NCBI RefSeq assembly: GCF_024347595.1
Contig: NZ_AP025507.1
Location: forward strand, 1,302,001 to 1,366,000
Source: Vibrio pomeroyi
GTDB lineage: Bacteria; Pseudomonadota; Gammaproteobacteria; Enterobacterales; Vibrionaceae
Length of the DNA: 64,000 bases
Reading direction: 5' to 3'
Made by a program: the position numbers and the translations under genes
Shown: positions 1 to 10,014 of the stretch, piece after piece
Layout: each line of letters begins with the position of its first letter
How positions within the stretch are numbered: the stretch's first letter is position 1
The notes under the pieces: generated by a model
What the model saw: only the letters and a program-made list of their open reading frames with translations
What the model was told of the DNA's origin: nothing
Database searches by the model: none

Positions 1-2
1 GA

Positions 3-749
3 CAATTCCCAGAGTGGGTGCCTATCATCTTCTTGAGTGGCCACGAAGAACCAGAAATGATCGCTAAAGCGATTGATGCTGGTGGTGATGATTACCTTAT
101 CAAGCCGGTAAACAAAGTGGTTCTCAATTCTAAGTTGATTGCGATGCAACGTATCGCGCACATGAGGCGTGAGTTAAAACAAAGTACCGCGAAACTCGAA
201 GAACTCAATATACTCCTACAACAACAAGCCAACGAAGACGGCTTAACCAAATTATACAACCGTCGATATATGGATACTAAGCTTGAAGAGAGCATTGCGT
301 GGCACGGAAGACGTAATATATCCATGACTGTCATACTTCTAGATGTAGACTTCTTTAAACCTTACAACGATAATTACGGCCACATTCAAGGGGATAAGTG
401 CTTACAAGGGCTTGCCAATACCTTGAAACAGCTGTTCGTTCGTGCGGGAGAGTTTGTTGGCCGCTACGGTGGTGAAGAGTTTGTTTTGATCTTAAGCGAC
501 ACGGACAGCGAAGCCGCTAAATTACACGCGACTCGAGTAAAAGAAGCGTTGCATGAAATGAATTATGCCCATGACCACTCAACCGTATCAGATAGAGTGA
601 CAGCGTCACAAGGCGTACTCTCATTTGTACCTGAAGGTGATGAATCCATCGCTTCTATATACGAAAAGGTCGACCAAGCGCTTTACCAAGCAAAGCAAAG
701 TGGCAGAAACACCTTCATACAACGCAACATTTTGGAGCTTGCTCGTTAG
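3..749 (+). CDS. Response-regulator diguanylate cyclase (REC-GGDEF), 5' partial
   Basis: The reading frame is open to the left edge of the window, so the N-terminus is missing. The first ~35 visible residues are the end of a receiver domain, with the switch serine in FLSG and the conserved lysine in LIKP. A short coiled linker (residues ~45-75) leads to a full GGDEF domain with an intact GGEEF signature near residue 150, so it should make c-di-GMP. The sequence RAGE sits where an RxxD inhibitory site would be, so product inhibition is uncertain. A hairpin straddles the stop codon. This is a typical phosphorylation-controlled cyclase; its partner kinase would lie outside the window. Confidence 0.9.
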   Translation, partial: QFPEWVPIIFLSGHEEPEMIAKAIDAGGDDYLIKPVNKVVLNSKLIAMQRIAHMRRELKQSTAKLEELNILLQQQANEDGLTKLYNRRYMDTKLEESIAWHGRRNISMTVILLDVDFFKPYNDNYGHIQGDKCLQGLANTLKQLFVRAGEFVGRYGGEEFVLILSDTDSEAAKLHATRVKEALHEMNYAHDHSTVSDRVTASQGVLSFVPEGDESIASIYEKVDQALYQAKQSGRNTFIQRNILELAR

Positions 750-768
750 TTAGCGAGCTCTTTTAGAA
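735..768 (+). terminator. Hairpin terminator at end of REC-GGDEF gene
   Basis: GCTCG and CGAGC form a stem around a TTAGTTAG loop, followed by CTCTTTT. The stem overlaps the stop codon. Confidence 0.55.
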
Positions 769-826
769 ATTTGAATTTATACTTCTATTAGCGTTTGAGC
801 TAGGAAGTACTTTAGTGATAAGAGAA

Positions 827-1837
827 ATGCCACATTCAAAGCCATTTTCTTTGGCTCATTCATGTTGGACACTGGTTGTCCCTGTACTCTGTTTATCTGT
901 TCCCAGTATTGCTTCTGCAAATGAGATATCTGATCTCATTCGCAAGGAGATTGAGCGAAATTTTGCAACCAGCGTGCTTCTTAACGACACCGATGTATTT
1001 ACCTTTGGTATCAATAACTTTGACCCAAACGAAGTATTTCGCTTAGACAATGAAGAGATTGGTTCGAGTGATTCGGTAAGCAGAAGACAAAATATGGCCT
1101 CTCTCAGCCTACCTTATACTTTCAAATTACCCGCCACTATTGAAGATAACCACCAAGAGGTGACGCTGCGTCTGTCTGCATTGCGCACAGAGAATGAAGT
1201 CAATTATTCATCAGCGTCCGTGTCTGATTTTCAAAAAGAGACAGTCATTTCGGGGTATGTTGAGTTTTCGAATGTCGCCCAATTAGATGAATACTGGAGC
1301 TTTCATTCTAGTATTGGCAATCACATCTCATATTATCGCAATGAATACGATTATCGCGGTAATGTACCCCAGCCTTTGGTAGATGCGATTGATGGGGTTT
1401 ATCTCAATACTGACGCTTGGGCTTACATAGTAGAACCTAAGATTAAATTGATCTATGAAGACAAGAATAACTGGGGCAAATATAAACTCAGTACGAGTTG
1501 GCATTATTTCAACGGTCTCGGTTGGGGAGACGCCAATAACGGTAATGTAGGCCACCCAGAAGGTTGGTACATCGCCAATGAAGCGAAGATATTTTATGAC
1601 TTAGTTCGTTGGGATAAGAACATTACGTCCATGTATTCGAGCATCAAGAGAATTGATATTGGTGGTGATACCGTCGTGCCTATGGGTACAACGTCGTATT
1701 ACGAGGGCAGTGTAGGCTGGCTGCTTAACCCAAACCTATTTAACGAATGGGTCGATAATGTGGGCATTGGCTTTACCATCAATTACGGAAGCAGTTTGAA
1801 AGGCGGTAGCTTGGTGATCTTCTTTAACCAAGATTAA
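827..1837 (+). CDS. Secreted/outer-membrane beta-barrel-like protein (solitary autotransporter barrel type)
   Basis: I chose the ATG at 827 because it gives a clean signal peptide ending SIASA-N; a GTG at 815 is also in frame. The mature part (~305 residues) is rich in alternating aromatic and polar strands, with no cysteine and no transmembrane helix, and ends in a phenylalanine-containing strand (LVIFFNQD). It resembles the Vibrio family annotated as a solitary outer-membrane autotransporter beta-barrel domain. That assignment is from memory and moderate. No substrate can be inferred. It stands alone between two c-di-GMP genes and converges with the next cyclase gene. Confidence 0.7.
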   Translation: MPHSKPFSLAHSCWTLVVPVLCLSVPSIASANEISDLIRKEIERNFATSVLLNDTDVFTFGINNFDPNEVFRLDNEEIGSSDSVSRRQNMASLSLPYTFKLPATIEDNHQEVTLRLSALRTENEVNYSSASVSDFQKETVISGYVEFSNVAQLDEYWSFHSSIGNHISYYRNEYDYRGNVPQPLVDAIDGVYLNTDAWAYIVEPKIKLIYEDKNNWGKYKLSTSWHYFNGLGWGDANNGNVGHPEGWYIANEAKIFYDLVRWDKNITSMYSSIKRIDIGGDTVVPMGTTSYYEGSVGWLLNPNLFNEWVDNVGIGFTINYGSSLKGGSLVIFFNQD

Positions 1838-1929
1838 ACACTGACCAAGTACCACCAACTCCACCAAGCGTAGGCTGCCTTACAATAAATAGTTTGGCGT
1901 TATAGTGACTCGATCTTTTAACTATGACG

Positions 1930-3171
1930 TTAACTATTAACGCACAGTTTGTTTCGTCCGGTTTCTTTCGCTTTGTAGAGCGCGTTATCGGCAAGCTTCA
2001 ATACTTCTTCAGGGTGTCTGGTGGTTGTACTATCAGACAGTCCAATACTGATAGTCACATTCACCACTTCATTTGGCTTGCCATTCTTGCCACGTTTTTT
2101 CATTCCTACTTCATGGTCATCAGGGCGGTCGTTTGTGTTACGAATGATCATATCGTAATTCTGAATCTCAGAAATCAAAACTTGCAGATGCTCTTTTACT
2201 TGCTCGGTGTGCTTACCTTTGAAAATGATCGTGAACTCTTCACCACCATAGCGATAAGCTTTTGCACCACCAGTTGTTTCTCTCAATATACGAGCGACTA
2301 GCTTCAATACATCGTCGCCAATGTCGTGTCCGTAGGTATCGTTAAATTTCTTGAAGTGATCGATATCGACCATCGCCATTGAGTACTTACGCCCTAAGTG
2401 CTTCATATCCACTTCTAGAGCATGACGGCCAGGGATGTTAGTCAGTTGGTCATTAAAGGCCATGTCGTGGCTTGCAGACATCACGTAGATAATAATCAAG
2501 GTTCCTGACAGAGAAAACATAGTGCTTGAGATGTACTGCACGTCAAAAAAGATGAATGTACATGACGCGAGTAAAATAGCGCTGTAGACCACCACATCAA
2601 TCGCTCGGTTGTACACCAGAACCAAAATTGAAGTTAAACCAAGCAAGCAAAGGCTATAGAGAACCAATACGAAGGGCAGTTTTGAGAAATCTCTGACAAT
2701 GAACAGAATCCCTTCACTCCATGATTCAAAACCTCCGGCATGGAAGTGAGACACGATCAGTTGCGCCCAAACCATAAATAGAACAAGAACCAAGGCATAT
2801 AGAAACATCGACTTTGAATTAACGCCGTTATCAGGGAAGGCGTAGACCAGTAAACAAGTGACAGGTACTAGAGCTGCAAGCAACGAGAGCTCTAATAGTG
2901 TTGTGCCAGTATTGAGAGGTGTTTGTAAGCGAACTTGGATGATCAGGTAAGCGAGCAGCATGGTGACAGACACCATAGCCATTCGACCTTGTTTAAATGT
3001 GTGGCACAGTAAAACCGCAACGCTCAATAAAATATATGGGAGGTTGCTAGCAAACCCTAAGTTTGAATCCGTCACAAGAATGACGTTGTTCATACCTGCA
3101 AGTAAAATTGCTAGAAGGAGTAAAGGGAAGCAAAATCGAAACATGCTCGACGTTACAAAAGATGATGCCAT
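1930..3171 (-). CDS. Membrane-anchored diguanylate cyclase
   Basis: The N-terminal ~230 residues hold about seven hydrophobic helices, which suggests an integral-membrane sensor. The rest is a GGDEF domain with substrate motif DIDHFKKFNDTYGHDIGD and an intact RYGGEEF site, so activity is likely. No RxxD inhibitory motif is visible upstream of GGEEF (GAKA instead). A basic insert (KKRGKNGKPNE) interrupts the C-terminal third. The gene converges with the preceding secreted-protein gene. The input sensed by the membrane part is unknown. Confidence 0.88.
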   Translation of the reverse strand: MASSFVTSSMFRFCFPLLLLAILLAGMNNVILVTDSNLGFASNLPYILLSVAVLLCHTFKQGRMAMVSVTMLLAYLIIQVRLQTPLNTGTTLLELSLLAALVPVTCLLVYAFPDNGVNSKSMFLYALVLVLFMVWAQLIVSHFHAGGFESWSEGILFIVRDFSKLPFVLVLYSLCLLGLTSILVLVYNRAIDVVVYSAILLASCTFIFFDVQYISSTMFSLSGTLIIIYVMSASHDMAFNDQLTNIPGRHALEVDMKHLGRKYSMAMVDIDHFKKFNDTYGHDIGDDVLKLVARILRETTGGAKAYRYGGEEFTIIFKGKHTEQVKEHLQVLISEIQNYDMIIRNTNDRPDDHEVGMKKRGKNGKPNEVVNVTISIGLSDSTTTRHPEEVLKLADNALYKAKETGRNKLCVNS

Positions 3172-3436
3172 TTATGTGGTGAGCCTAACTATAATGATGA
3201 TCTTATTAATTAATACTATACGTAGGATACGGTTAAACAAGCGATTGCCAAGCATTTTGCTTAAATGAGAGTAAAAACATAGCCATAGGTCGCTATTGGT
3301 GCAACCATTTTTATATGTATTTGAGTTGCTATTAACCATAGAACGAACTACACAGTATATATGAGAAATTAATTAGTCGTTATAGATACTTAACAAAACC
3401 TAGGTGGTTTGTACTTAATGGTTACATGCTGAGCAG

Positions 3437-3464
3437 CAAGCAAGCAAGCAAGCAAGCAAGCAAG
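3437..3464. repeat. Tetranucleotide repeat (CAAG)x7
   Basis: Seven uninterrupted CAAG units lie about 120 bp upstream of the comFB-like start codon, outside any convincing coding frame. Tracts like this can change copy number by slippage and alter promoter or leader spacing. Confidence 0.9.
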
Positions 3465-3585
3465 AAATGTAAATCTGTAATGAAGTTCGAGTAAGGTTTA
3501 TAACGAAGTTACAGTGAGTTTTGCGATTAGGTTGTTCATTGTTCAGTACTCGGTCATAAACAACCGCTACAAATGGAGGTGTAGT

Positions 3586-3954
3586 ATGCAAATAAGTGTG
3601 GATGTACATAATTATATGGAAACTCTGGTGGGCCACGTGTTGGCTACCGAGGAATATGTGTCTAGTTATACCAACGAACAGTTGGCGGATCTTGCGTGCC
3701 TGGCTTTAGGACAGCTTAAACCGATCTATATTCGTTTCGATATCGATTTTCTTTCAGCGCTGCCGGAAGACAAATTGGTGCTCTACAAACGTAATAGTGA
3801 GATCGCGGTCAAAAATGCAGAAAGTATGATTATTGACGATCGAAGACGTGAACGTAACGACAATGTGCCCGTTATATTTACTCAACACAATTTTGATGAT
3901 GACGTAGAATTGCAATGGTATGAAAAGCCATTGTTGAACCGTAAACAGTCATGA
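3586..3954 (+). CDS. ComFB-domain protein
   Basis: I chose the ATG at 3586 because a strong ribosome site GGAGGT (3575-3580) sits just upstream; the frame itself opens earlier (3514). The 122-residue product shows the ComFB pattern: NYMETLVGHVL near the N-terminus, then LADLACLALGQLKPIYIRF. Most of the cysteines seen in zinc-binding members are absent; one Cys remains. ComFB-type domains have recently been proposed as c-di-GMP receptors in other bacteria, and three GGDEF genes lie nearby, so a c-di-GMP readout role is plausible inference. The CAAG tract lies in its leader. Confidence 0.8.
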   Translation: MQISVDVHNYMETLVGHVLATEEYVSSYTNEQLADLACLALGQLKPIYIRFDIDFLSALPEDKLVLYKRNSEIAVKNAESMIIDDRRRERNDNVPVIFTQHNFDDDVELQWYEKPLLNRKQS

Positions 3955-3993
3955 TAGTTTAGTGTCAGTACGGTCATTTAAGGAGTAAAAAAC

Positions 3994-4275
3994 GTGGGAT
4001 TCTTTTCTAGATTATTTGGTGGCAAAGAAAAAACCGAACAAAAAGTAGAGATTGAGCCAGTCGAATATAAAGGCTTCAATATCTATCAAGATGCCATTGC
4101 TGAATCTGGTCAATACCGTGTTGCTGGGCGAATCGAGAAAGAAATTGACGGTGAAATTAAAACTCATCGTTTTATTCGTTCAGATGTTGTTTCAAACAAA
4201 GAAGACGCCAACGAATTGATGCTTAAGAAATCGCAGATGTTCATCGACCAAATGGGCGACAACATATTTAGCTAA
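3994..4275 (+). CDS. Small HlyU-family (PF10115-type) protein
   Basis: The 93-residue protein starts with GTG behind AAGGAG. It carries the family pattern YKGFNIY...GQYRVAGRI...HRFIRSD...IDQMGDNIF. The Pfam family is labelled transcriptional activator HlyU, but this is not the ArsR-type HlyU regulator of Vibrio haemolysin genes, so I give no symbol. The extreme N-terminus (MGFFSRLFGGKEK) is amphipathic and basic. It lies 40 bp after the ComFB gene and may share its transcript. A strong hairpin follows. Confidence 0.8.
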   Translation: MGFFSRLFGGKEKTEQKVEIEPVEYKGFNIYQDAIAESGQYRVAGRIEKEIDGEIKTHRFIRSDVVSNKEDANELMLKKSQMFIDQMGDNIFS

Positions 4276-4312
4276 CCAATTAGGGTTAGAATTGATGTTG
4301 GTCATAATTTAG

Positions 4313-4346
4313 AGAGCTTTCAGTGTATATGCTGAAAGCTCTTTTT
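4313..4346 (+). terminator. Rho-independent terminator
   Basis: An 11-bp perfect stem (AGAGCTTTCAG with CTGAAAGCTCT), an 8-nt loop and a following T run end the HlyU-family transcript. Confidence 0.9.
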
Positions 4347-4666
4347 AGTTTTAGGGATAAAGAACAGCTAGTCGGTTGTTATTAAAAGGATTATTGGCAA
4401 GTGGTTTGACCTCTTTATTCGAGAGGGCCTTCATTTATCGAAATTAAGCGCTCAAATTCCATCCAAATCGTTATAAGTAATAACTTTTTCTGTTCTTTGA
4501 ACAAAACGCTTGAAGTATTAGTTGTCGTTAGATACAAACGAATAAGTCATTGTGCCAATAGTTGAAGTGTCGCTATGCAAATTGGTGTAGCCAAGTGCGC
4601 TTACGACCTCTTTAATTTGTCTTTGGTAAGAATAATAATCACAAATTGATACACAAGGAGTCTAAT
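4347..4666 (+). promoter_or_regulatory. Leader and promoter region of pntAB
   Basis: This is 320 bp of AT-rich DNA without a gene, lying between the preceding terminator and pntA. It must hold the pntAB promoter, but I could not single out a -35/-10 pair with confidence. The ribosome site AAGGAG at 4655-4660 decides the pntA start. Confidence 0.5.
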
Positions 4667-6217
4667 TTGTTGATAGGTGTACCAAGAGAAACGCTCGCTG
4701 GTGAAACGCGAGTCGCTGCATCGCCGAAATCGGTCGAACAGCTTCTAAAGTTAGGATTTGAAGTTTGTGTTGAATCACAAGCAGGTGCGCTAGCAAGTTT
4801 TGAAGATTCAGCTTATGAACAAGCTGGTGCAAAAGTTGTAAGCGCAGATGAAGCTTGGAAATCCGATATTATCTTTAAAGTTAACGCCCCGATCGTTGAC
4901 GAATCTAAAAATGAAATCGATCTTCTTAAAGATGGCGCAACATTGGTCAGCTTTATTTGGCCTGCTCAAAACCCAGAATTAATGGAACAATTGTCCAGTC
5001 GTAACATCAACGTGATGGCGATGGATTCGGTGCCTCGTATTTCAAGAGCTCAAGCACTTGATGCATTAAGTTCTATGGCAAACATTGCGGGTTATCGTGC
5101 AGTTGTTGAAGCGGCGCATGAATTTGGTCGATTCTTCACAGGTCAAATTACAGCGGCAGGTAAAGTACCACCAGCGAAAGTACTGGTTGCAGGTGCGGGT
5201 GTTGCTGGCCTAGCGGCAATTGGTGCAGCAGGTAGCTTAGGTGCGATTGTTCGTTCATTCGATGTTCGTCCTGAAGTAAAAGAGCAAGTAGAGTCGATGG
5301 GTGCTGAATTCTTGGAAGTTGATTTCCAAGAGGATACCGGCGCTGGTGATGGCTATGCGAAAGAGATGTCTGAAGCATTCAACAAGAAAGCGGAAGAGCT
5401 CTATGCGGCTCAAGCAAAAGACGTTGATATCATCATTACAACGGCACTGATTCCAGGTCGCCCTGCACCTAAGCTGATTACCAAAGAGATGGTAGATAGC
5501 ATGAGTGCGGGCAGCGTGATTGTGGATCTGGCGGCTGCGAATGGCGGTAACTGTGAATACACGGTTGCGGATCAAGTCATCACTACTGCGAATGGCGTAA
5601 AAGTTGTTGGTTACACTGATATGGTTGGTCGTTTACCGACTCAATCCTCTCAGCTGTACGCGACTAACCTCGTTAACTTACTGAAACTGCTTTGCAAAGA
5701 GAAAGACGGCAACATCAATATCGATTTTGAAGATGTTGTGCTGCGCGGTGTTACAGTGGTTAAAGAGGGCGAAGTCACCTGGCCAGCTCCCCCAATTCAA
5801 GTTTCTGCTCAACCTCAACAACAAGCGAAACCAAAAGCAGCGAAACCCGAGCCTAAAGTTGAAGAACCTGTTTCTCCAATTAAGAAAGCGGCGGGTATGG
5901 CGGTTGCTGTTGGTGCATTCGCTTGGATAGCGTCGGTTGCTCCTGCTGCGTTCTTATCTCACTTTACCGTTTTTGTTCTCGCTTGTGTGGTGGGTTATTA
6001 CGTAGTTTGGAATGTTAGCCATTCTCTTCATACGCCTTTGATGTCTGTAACGAATGCGATTTCAGGGATCATTGTGGTAGGTGCGCTATTACAGATTGGA
6101 CAAGGAAGCGGCGTCGTGACTTTCCTATCTTTCATTGCCGTTTTAATTGCAAGTATCAATATCTTTGGTGGCTTTACCGTGACCAAACGTATGCTTGAAA
6201 TGTTCCGTAAAGACTAA
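4667..6217 (+). CDS. pntA: NAD(P) transhydrogenase subunit alpha
   Basis: This is the alpha subunit of the proton-translocating membrane transhydrogenase, which reduces NADP+ with NADH using the proton gradient. I place the start at TTG 4667, seven bases after AAGGAG, giving [20 protein letters not shown] like the E. coli protein; an in-frame TTG at 4646 lies before the ribosome site. Residues 1-380 are the NAD-binding dI domain, with the nucleotide loop [19 protein letters not shown] Pro/Gln/Lys-rich linker follows, then about four C-terminal membrane helices. Length (~517 aa) is normal. pntB follows after 10 bp. Confidence 0.97.
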   Translation: MLIGVPRETLAGETRVAASPKSVEQLLKLGFEVCVESQAGALASFEDSAYEQAGAKVVSADEAWKSDIIFKVNAPIVDESKNEIDLLKDGATLVSFIWPAQNPELMEQLSSRNINVMAMDSVPRISRAQALDALSSMANIAGYRAVVEAAHEFGRFFTGQITAAGKVPPAKVLVAGAGVAGLAAIGAAGSLGAIVRSFDVRPEVKEQVESMGAEFLEVDFQEDTGAGDGYAKEMSEAFNKKAEELYAAQAKDVDIIITTALIPGRPAPKLITKEMVDSMSAGSVIVDLAAANGGNCEYTVADQVITTANGVKVVGYTDMVGRLPTQSSQLYATNLVNLLKLLCKEKDGNINIDFEDVVLRGVTVVKEGEVTWPAPPIQVSAQPQQQAKPKAAKPEPKVEEPVSPIKKAAGMAVAVGAFAWIASVAPAAFLSHFTVFVLACVVGYYVVWNVSHSLHTPLMSVTNAISGIIVVGALLQIGQGSGVVTFLSFIAVLIASINIFGGFTVTKRMLEMFRKD

Positions 6218-6227
6218 GGAGTAACAG

Positions 6228-7625
6228 ATGTCTGAAGGATTAGTACAAGCAGCTTATATTGTTGCTGCTGTATTCTTTATTATGAGCTTGGCTGGATTAT
6301 CGAAGCAGGAATCTGCACGTGCAGGTAACTATTACGGTATCACGGGTATGGCAATCGCGTTGATCGCGACGATCTTTGGCCCTCACTCAGCGGGTATTGT
6401 GTGGATCATCATCGCAATGGTGATCGGTGGTGGTATTGGTATCCACTACGCAAGAAAAGTAGAAATGACTGAAATGCCTGAGCTGGTGGCAATTCTGCAC
6501 AGCTTCGTAGGTATGGCAGCGGTACTTGTGGGTTACAACAGCTACATCGATCCACCAGCGGCTGTGTCACTTAACCCTGCTGATATTCATGCAGAGCACG
6601 TGATCCACTTAGTGGAAGTGTTCCTTGGCGTGTTTATCGGTGCTGTGACGTTCACAGGTTCGATTGTTGCGTTTGGTAAGCTTCGTGGCGTTATCTCTTC
6701 ATCTGCACTGAACATTCCTCACAAGCACAAGTGGAACCTAGCGGCTATCGTTGTTTCGACACTGCTTATGATTATGTTTGTGAAAGCAGACGGCAGCATG
6801 TTCGCACTGATGGTGATGACACTTATCGCGTTCGCTTTCGGTTACCACCTGGTGGCATCGATTGGTGGCGCAGATATGCCAGTGGTTGTTTCTATGCTGA
6901 ACTCGTACTCAGGTTGGGCAGCGGCGGCGGCAGGTTTCATGCTTGCAAACGACTTGCTTATCGTAACCGGTGCACTCGTTGGTTCGTCAGGTGCAATCCT
7001 GTCGTACATTATGTGTAAGGCGATGAACCGTTCGTTCATTAGTGTTATCGCTGGTGGCTTTGGCCAAGAAGTCACAGTATCTGATGGCGATGAAGAGCAG
7101 GGTGAACACCGTGAAACTTCAGCTGAAGATGTGGCTGACATGCTTAAGAACTCTAAGTCAGTAATCATCACTCCGGGATACGGCATGGCAGTAGCTCAAG
7201 CTCAGTACCCAGTGCACGAAATCACTGAGAAGCTAAGAGCGCAGGGCGTAAATGTTCGATTTGGCATCCACCCAGTTGCGGGTAGGTTACCGGGTCACAT
7301 GAACGTACTGCTTGCTGAAGCAAAAGTACCTTACGATATCGTTCTTGAAATGGACGAAATCAACGATGACTTCGATGAGACAGATACTGTATTGGTTATT
7401 GGTGCAAACGACACCGTGAACCCTGCAGCACTTGAAGATCCAAACAGCCCAATTGCTGGCATGCCAGTTCTGGAAGTTTGGAACGCTCAAAATGTTATCG
7501 TGTTCAAACGTTCTATGAACACAGGTTACGCCGGTGTTCAAAACCCACTGTTCTTTAAAGAGAACACACAGATGCTGTTTGGCGATGCGAAACAGAGCTG
7601 TCTAGGGATTTTAGAGCACCTATAA
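6228..7625 (+). CDS. pntB: NAD(P) transhydrogenase subunit beta
   Basis: This is the beta subunit of the same enzyme. The first ~270 residues contain about eight or nine membrane helices that form the proton channel. The C-terminal ~180 residues are the NADP-binding dIII domain, recognisable by [15 protein letters not shown], the [20 protein letters not shown] stretch and [10 protein letters not shown]. The 465-residue length matches the family. It is translated from its own AAGGAG site in one operon with pntA and ends at a perfect hairpin terminator. Confidence 0.97.
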   Translation: MSEGLVQAAYIVAAVFFIMSLAGLSKQESARAGNYYGITGMAIALIATIFGPHSAGIVWIIIAMVIGGGIGIHYARKVEMTEMPELVAILHSFVGMAAVLVGYNSYIDPPAAVSLNPADIHAEHVIHLVEVFLGVFIGAVTFTGSIVAFGKLRGVISSSALNIPHKHKWNLAAIVVSTLLMIMFVKADGSMFALMVMTLIAFAFGYHLVASIGGADMPVVVSMLNSYSGWAAAAAGFMLANDLLIVTGALVGSSGAILSYIMCKAMNRSFISVIAGGFGQEVTVSDGDEEQGEHRETSAEDVADMLKNSKSVIITPGYGMAVAQAQYPVHEITEKLRAQGVNVRFGIHPVAGRLPGHMNVLLAEAKVPYDIVLEMDEINDDFDETDTVLVIGANDTVNPAALEDPNSPIAGMPVLEVWNAQNVIVFKRSMNTGYAGVQNPLFFKENTQMLFGDAKQSCLGILEHL

Positions 7626-7652
7626 GGCTTGTTCTAAAAACACCTGTAAACG

Positions 7653-7679
7653 AAGGAGCTCATATGAGCTCCTTTTTTT
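7653..7679 (+). terminator. Rho-independent terminator of pntAB
   Basis: The palindrome AAGGAGCTCAT/ATGAGCTCCTT is followed by a T tract. The T run is only on the plus-strand side. Confidence 0.93.
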
Positions 7680-7907
7680 GATCAGCGGAAAGTCATTCTT
7701 TGATAATCATTCACATATAATCGCAAAGAGATCATCAAGAAAGATCCGCCCTTGGATTGACGTGTTATTAAATCAATAAACTAGTACGCATGCACGGCAC
7801 CACCGTATTATCATGGAATTAACCGCTGATAGTCGTCATTCTCACTGTTTTTCATGCGGTTAAAAATTTATCTTTGATAACGAATGGTATATATTTGATT
7901 GATCTAT

Positions 7908-9380
7908 ATGAATTTGCGCTGGTTTGTGATCATCAAAAGAAAATTTACGCTTCTTATCGCTACATTGTCAGTGTCAGTAAACGCGTTTGCTGACTCTTTG
8001 CCTGAGCGTATCGATAACTTCACCAAACTCTTTGATCATGAAACGGCAGTTGAATCTTATGACATTCGATTGCTTCAGGCTGATTATCCAACTCGCTTGA
8101 TCATGCCGTCTTCAATGCTGCCACAAACGGCAGAGTATCCGTTAAAAGACATCCAACGCTTATACCAGTTATCAAAAACGTGTAGTGGAAAGTTGCCGTT
8201 AAGCCCTTTGATCACGGAGCCTTTGGTTTTTACTCGTGCGATGTGTAAAGGCACCAAGCTTTCAGACCGTTGGTTTAGTCGTAGTGGTTTGATTCACCCA
8301 GGTGGTGGTTCTTACGCTGCTCGTTACGTTGAGAAGTACCCAGAAAAGTTCGATTCTTTGAAGCGCTATATGCACATTCAGGAGCGACCAAACGCCGAAC
8401 ATGACGAATTGCTGTCTCGTTTGCAGCAGATGGATAGCGAAGCCATTACTGCGCTGTTAGCTGGTGCGAGCATGTTTGTTGAACTGGACGAAATGTGGGT
8501 AAAACGCGGCGACAGATATTACCTGTATAAAGAATCAGTCTGGAACGAAAACGCCACGCTTGCAGGGTTGTCGTTTAGTTTGTCTTCAGAAGGCAATAGT
8601 TGTTTTGTTCAACGTGGCAACGTCTGTTGGGAAATAGAAGACCATTCTGAACTGTTGCAAGTCGCCATGTTTATCTTGGTGATCGCCAACATCATGCTGG
8701 TGTTGGGTTGGGCCGTTTATCGTTGGAACAGTAAGAAACAAGAGATGAAGAGCCGTATGTTGGTTCTTCAAATCCTAACGCACGAATTAAGAACGCCAAT
8801 TGCGAGTTTATCATTGACGGTTGAAGGGTTCAGACGCGAGTTCGAACACTTACCAGAATCGGTATATGATGAGTTCCGTAGATTGTGTGAAGATACTCGT
8901 CGTTTAAGACAGTTAGCTGAAGCAAGTAAAGACTATTTGCAGTCAGACAATCAACCTCTCGCGACAGAGTGGGTGCCGAGTGTCGAAGAGTGGCTTCAGT
9001 ACAAAGTTGAAGAAGATTTCGCGCCGGGAATTGAACTGCGTGTTAACAAAGATATTGCTGCAAAAGTAAACGTGTATTGGTTAGGAACGTGTATCGATAA
9101 CCTGATCAGGAATGCTGTTAAATACGGTGTCGCACCAGTGATACTAGAACTGAATACTTCTGACAAGAAGCTGACATTCAAAGTTATAGATAATGGAGAC
9201 TTGTCCCGCAAAGATTGGGGGCAACTAAGAAAGCCATTCGTTAGTAAGAGTGGACTCGGTTTAGGCCTGACGATAGTGGAATCTATGGTCGGAAAAATGG
9301 GCGGTCACATGACGCTTATCGGCCCCCCAACAACATTTATTTTGGAGATACCTTGTGAAACAGACATTGCTTCTCGTTGA
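7908..9380 (+). CDS. vxrA: Sensor histidine kinase VxrA (WigK)
   Basis: This is the membrane kinase of the VxrAB (WigKR) system, which in V. cholerae controls cell-wall repair, type VI secretion and biofilm. I favour ATG 7908; a TTG three codons earlier is also in frame. A basic start and signal-anchor helix end near NAFADS. A ~215-residue periplasmic sensor follows, then one membrane helix near residue 250. The cytoplasmic kinase has H-box THELRTP (~residue 290), N-box NLIRNAVKYG, and GLGLGLTIVESM. The 3' end overlaps vxrB by 26 bp, which suggests translational coupling. Confidence 0.92.
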   Translation: MNLRWFVIIKRKFTLLIATLSVSVNAFADSLPERIDNFTKLFDHETAVESYDIRLLQADYPTRLIMPSSMLPQTAEYPLKDIQRLYQLSKTCSGKLPLSPLITEPLVFTRAMCKGTKLSDRWFSRSGLIHPGGGSYAARYVEKYPEKFDSLKRYMHIQERPNAEHDELLSRLQQMDSEAITALLAGASMFVELDEMWVKRGDRYYLYKESVWNENATLAGLSFSLSSEGNSCFVQRGNVCWEIEDHSELLQVAMFILVIANIMLVLGWAVYRWNSKKQEMKSRMLVLQILTHELRTPIASLSLTVEGFRREFEHLPESVYDEFRRLCEDTRRLRQLAEASKDYLQSDNQPLATEWVPSVEEWLQYKVEEDFAPGIELRVNKDIAAKVNVYWLGTCIDNLIRNAVKYGVAPVILELNTSDKKLTFKVIDNGDLSRKDWGQLRKPFVSKSGLGLGLTIVESMVGKMGGHMTLIGPPTTFILEIPCETDIASR

Positions 9381-10014
9381 AGATGATAAAAATTTAGCTG
9401 ACGGTTTATTAGTTAGCCTTGAGCAAGCTGGATATGAATGTTTGCATGCAGAACTGATCTCTGAAGTTGAAGGCTATTGGGAACAAGCGGATCTGGTTAT
9501 TCTAGACCGTCAACTTCCTGATGGTGACTCAGTAGATTCACTTCCTGGTTGGAAGAAGAAGAAAGATATCCCTGTAATTTTGCTAACAGCATTAGTTACA
9601 GTAAAAGACAAAGTAGCGGGCCTAGATTCAGGCGCTAACGACTACCTAACTAAGCCATTTGCAGAAGCAGAGCTGTTTGCTCGTATTCGTGCTCAACTTC
9701 GCTTACCAGATGCTGAAGAACAAGATGCATCAAAAGTCATCGCTCAAAATCTTGTTATCGATAAAGCAACTCGTGAAGTGTTTTTCAACGAACAAGAAGT
9801 AACGCTAACACGCACAGAGTTTGACTTACTATTGTTCTTGGCAAGCAACCTTGGTCGCGTTTTCACTCGTGACGAGCTGCTTGATCACGTATGGGGTTAC
9901 AACCACTTCCCAACAACACGTACAGTAGACACACACGTTCTGCAACTTAGACAGAAATTGCCGGGTCTAGAAATCGAAACGCTACGTGGCGTTGGCTACA
10001 AGATGAAAGCGTAA
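9355..10014 (+). CDS. vxrB: OmpR-family response regulator VxrB (WigR)
   Basis: This is the DNA-binding partner of VxrA. The receiver domain has acidic residues D10-D11, phosphoacceptor D51 (VILDRQLPDG), a switch threonine in LLTAL and lysine in LTKPF. The C-terminal winged helix has the family pattern LTRTEFDLLLFLASNLGRVFTRDELLDHVWGY and RTVDTHVLQLRQKL. It begins with GTG inside the vxrA 3' end, and its stop overlaps the vxrC start by one base (TAATG). Length (219 aa) is normal. Confidence 0.95.
   Translation: MKQTLLLVEDDKNLADGLLVSLEQAGYECLHAELISEVEGYWEQADLVILDRQLPDGDSVDSLPGWKKKKDIPVILLTALVTVKDKVAGLDSGANDYLTKPFAEAELFARIRAQLRLPDAEEQDASKVIAQNLVIDKATREVFFNEQEVTLTRTEFDLLLFLASNLGRVFTRDELLDHVWGYNHFPTTRTVDTHVLQLRQKLPGLEIETLRGVGYKMKA

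Noticed and set aside
3415..3636. Leftward frame with LACLLACLLAC repeats
   Set aside because: The repeat peptide is just the CAAG tract read on the other strand. It has no coding support.
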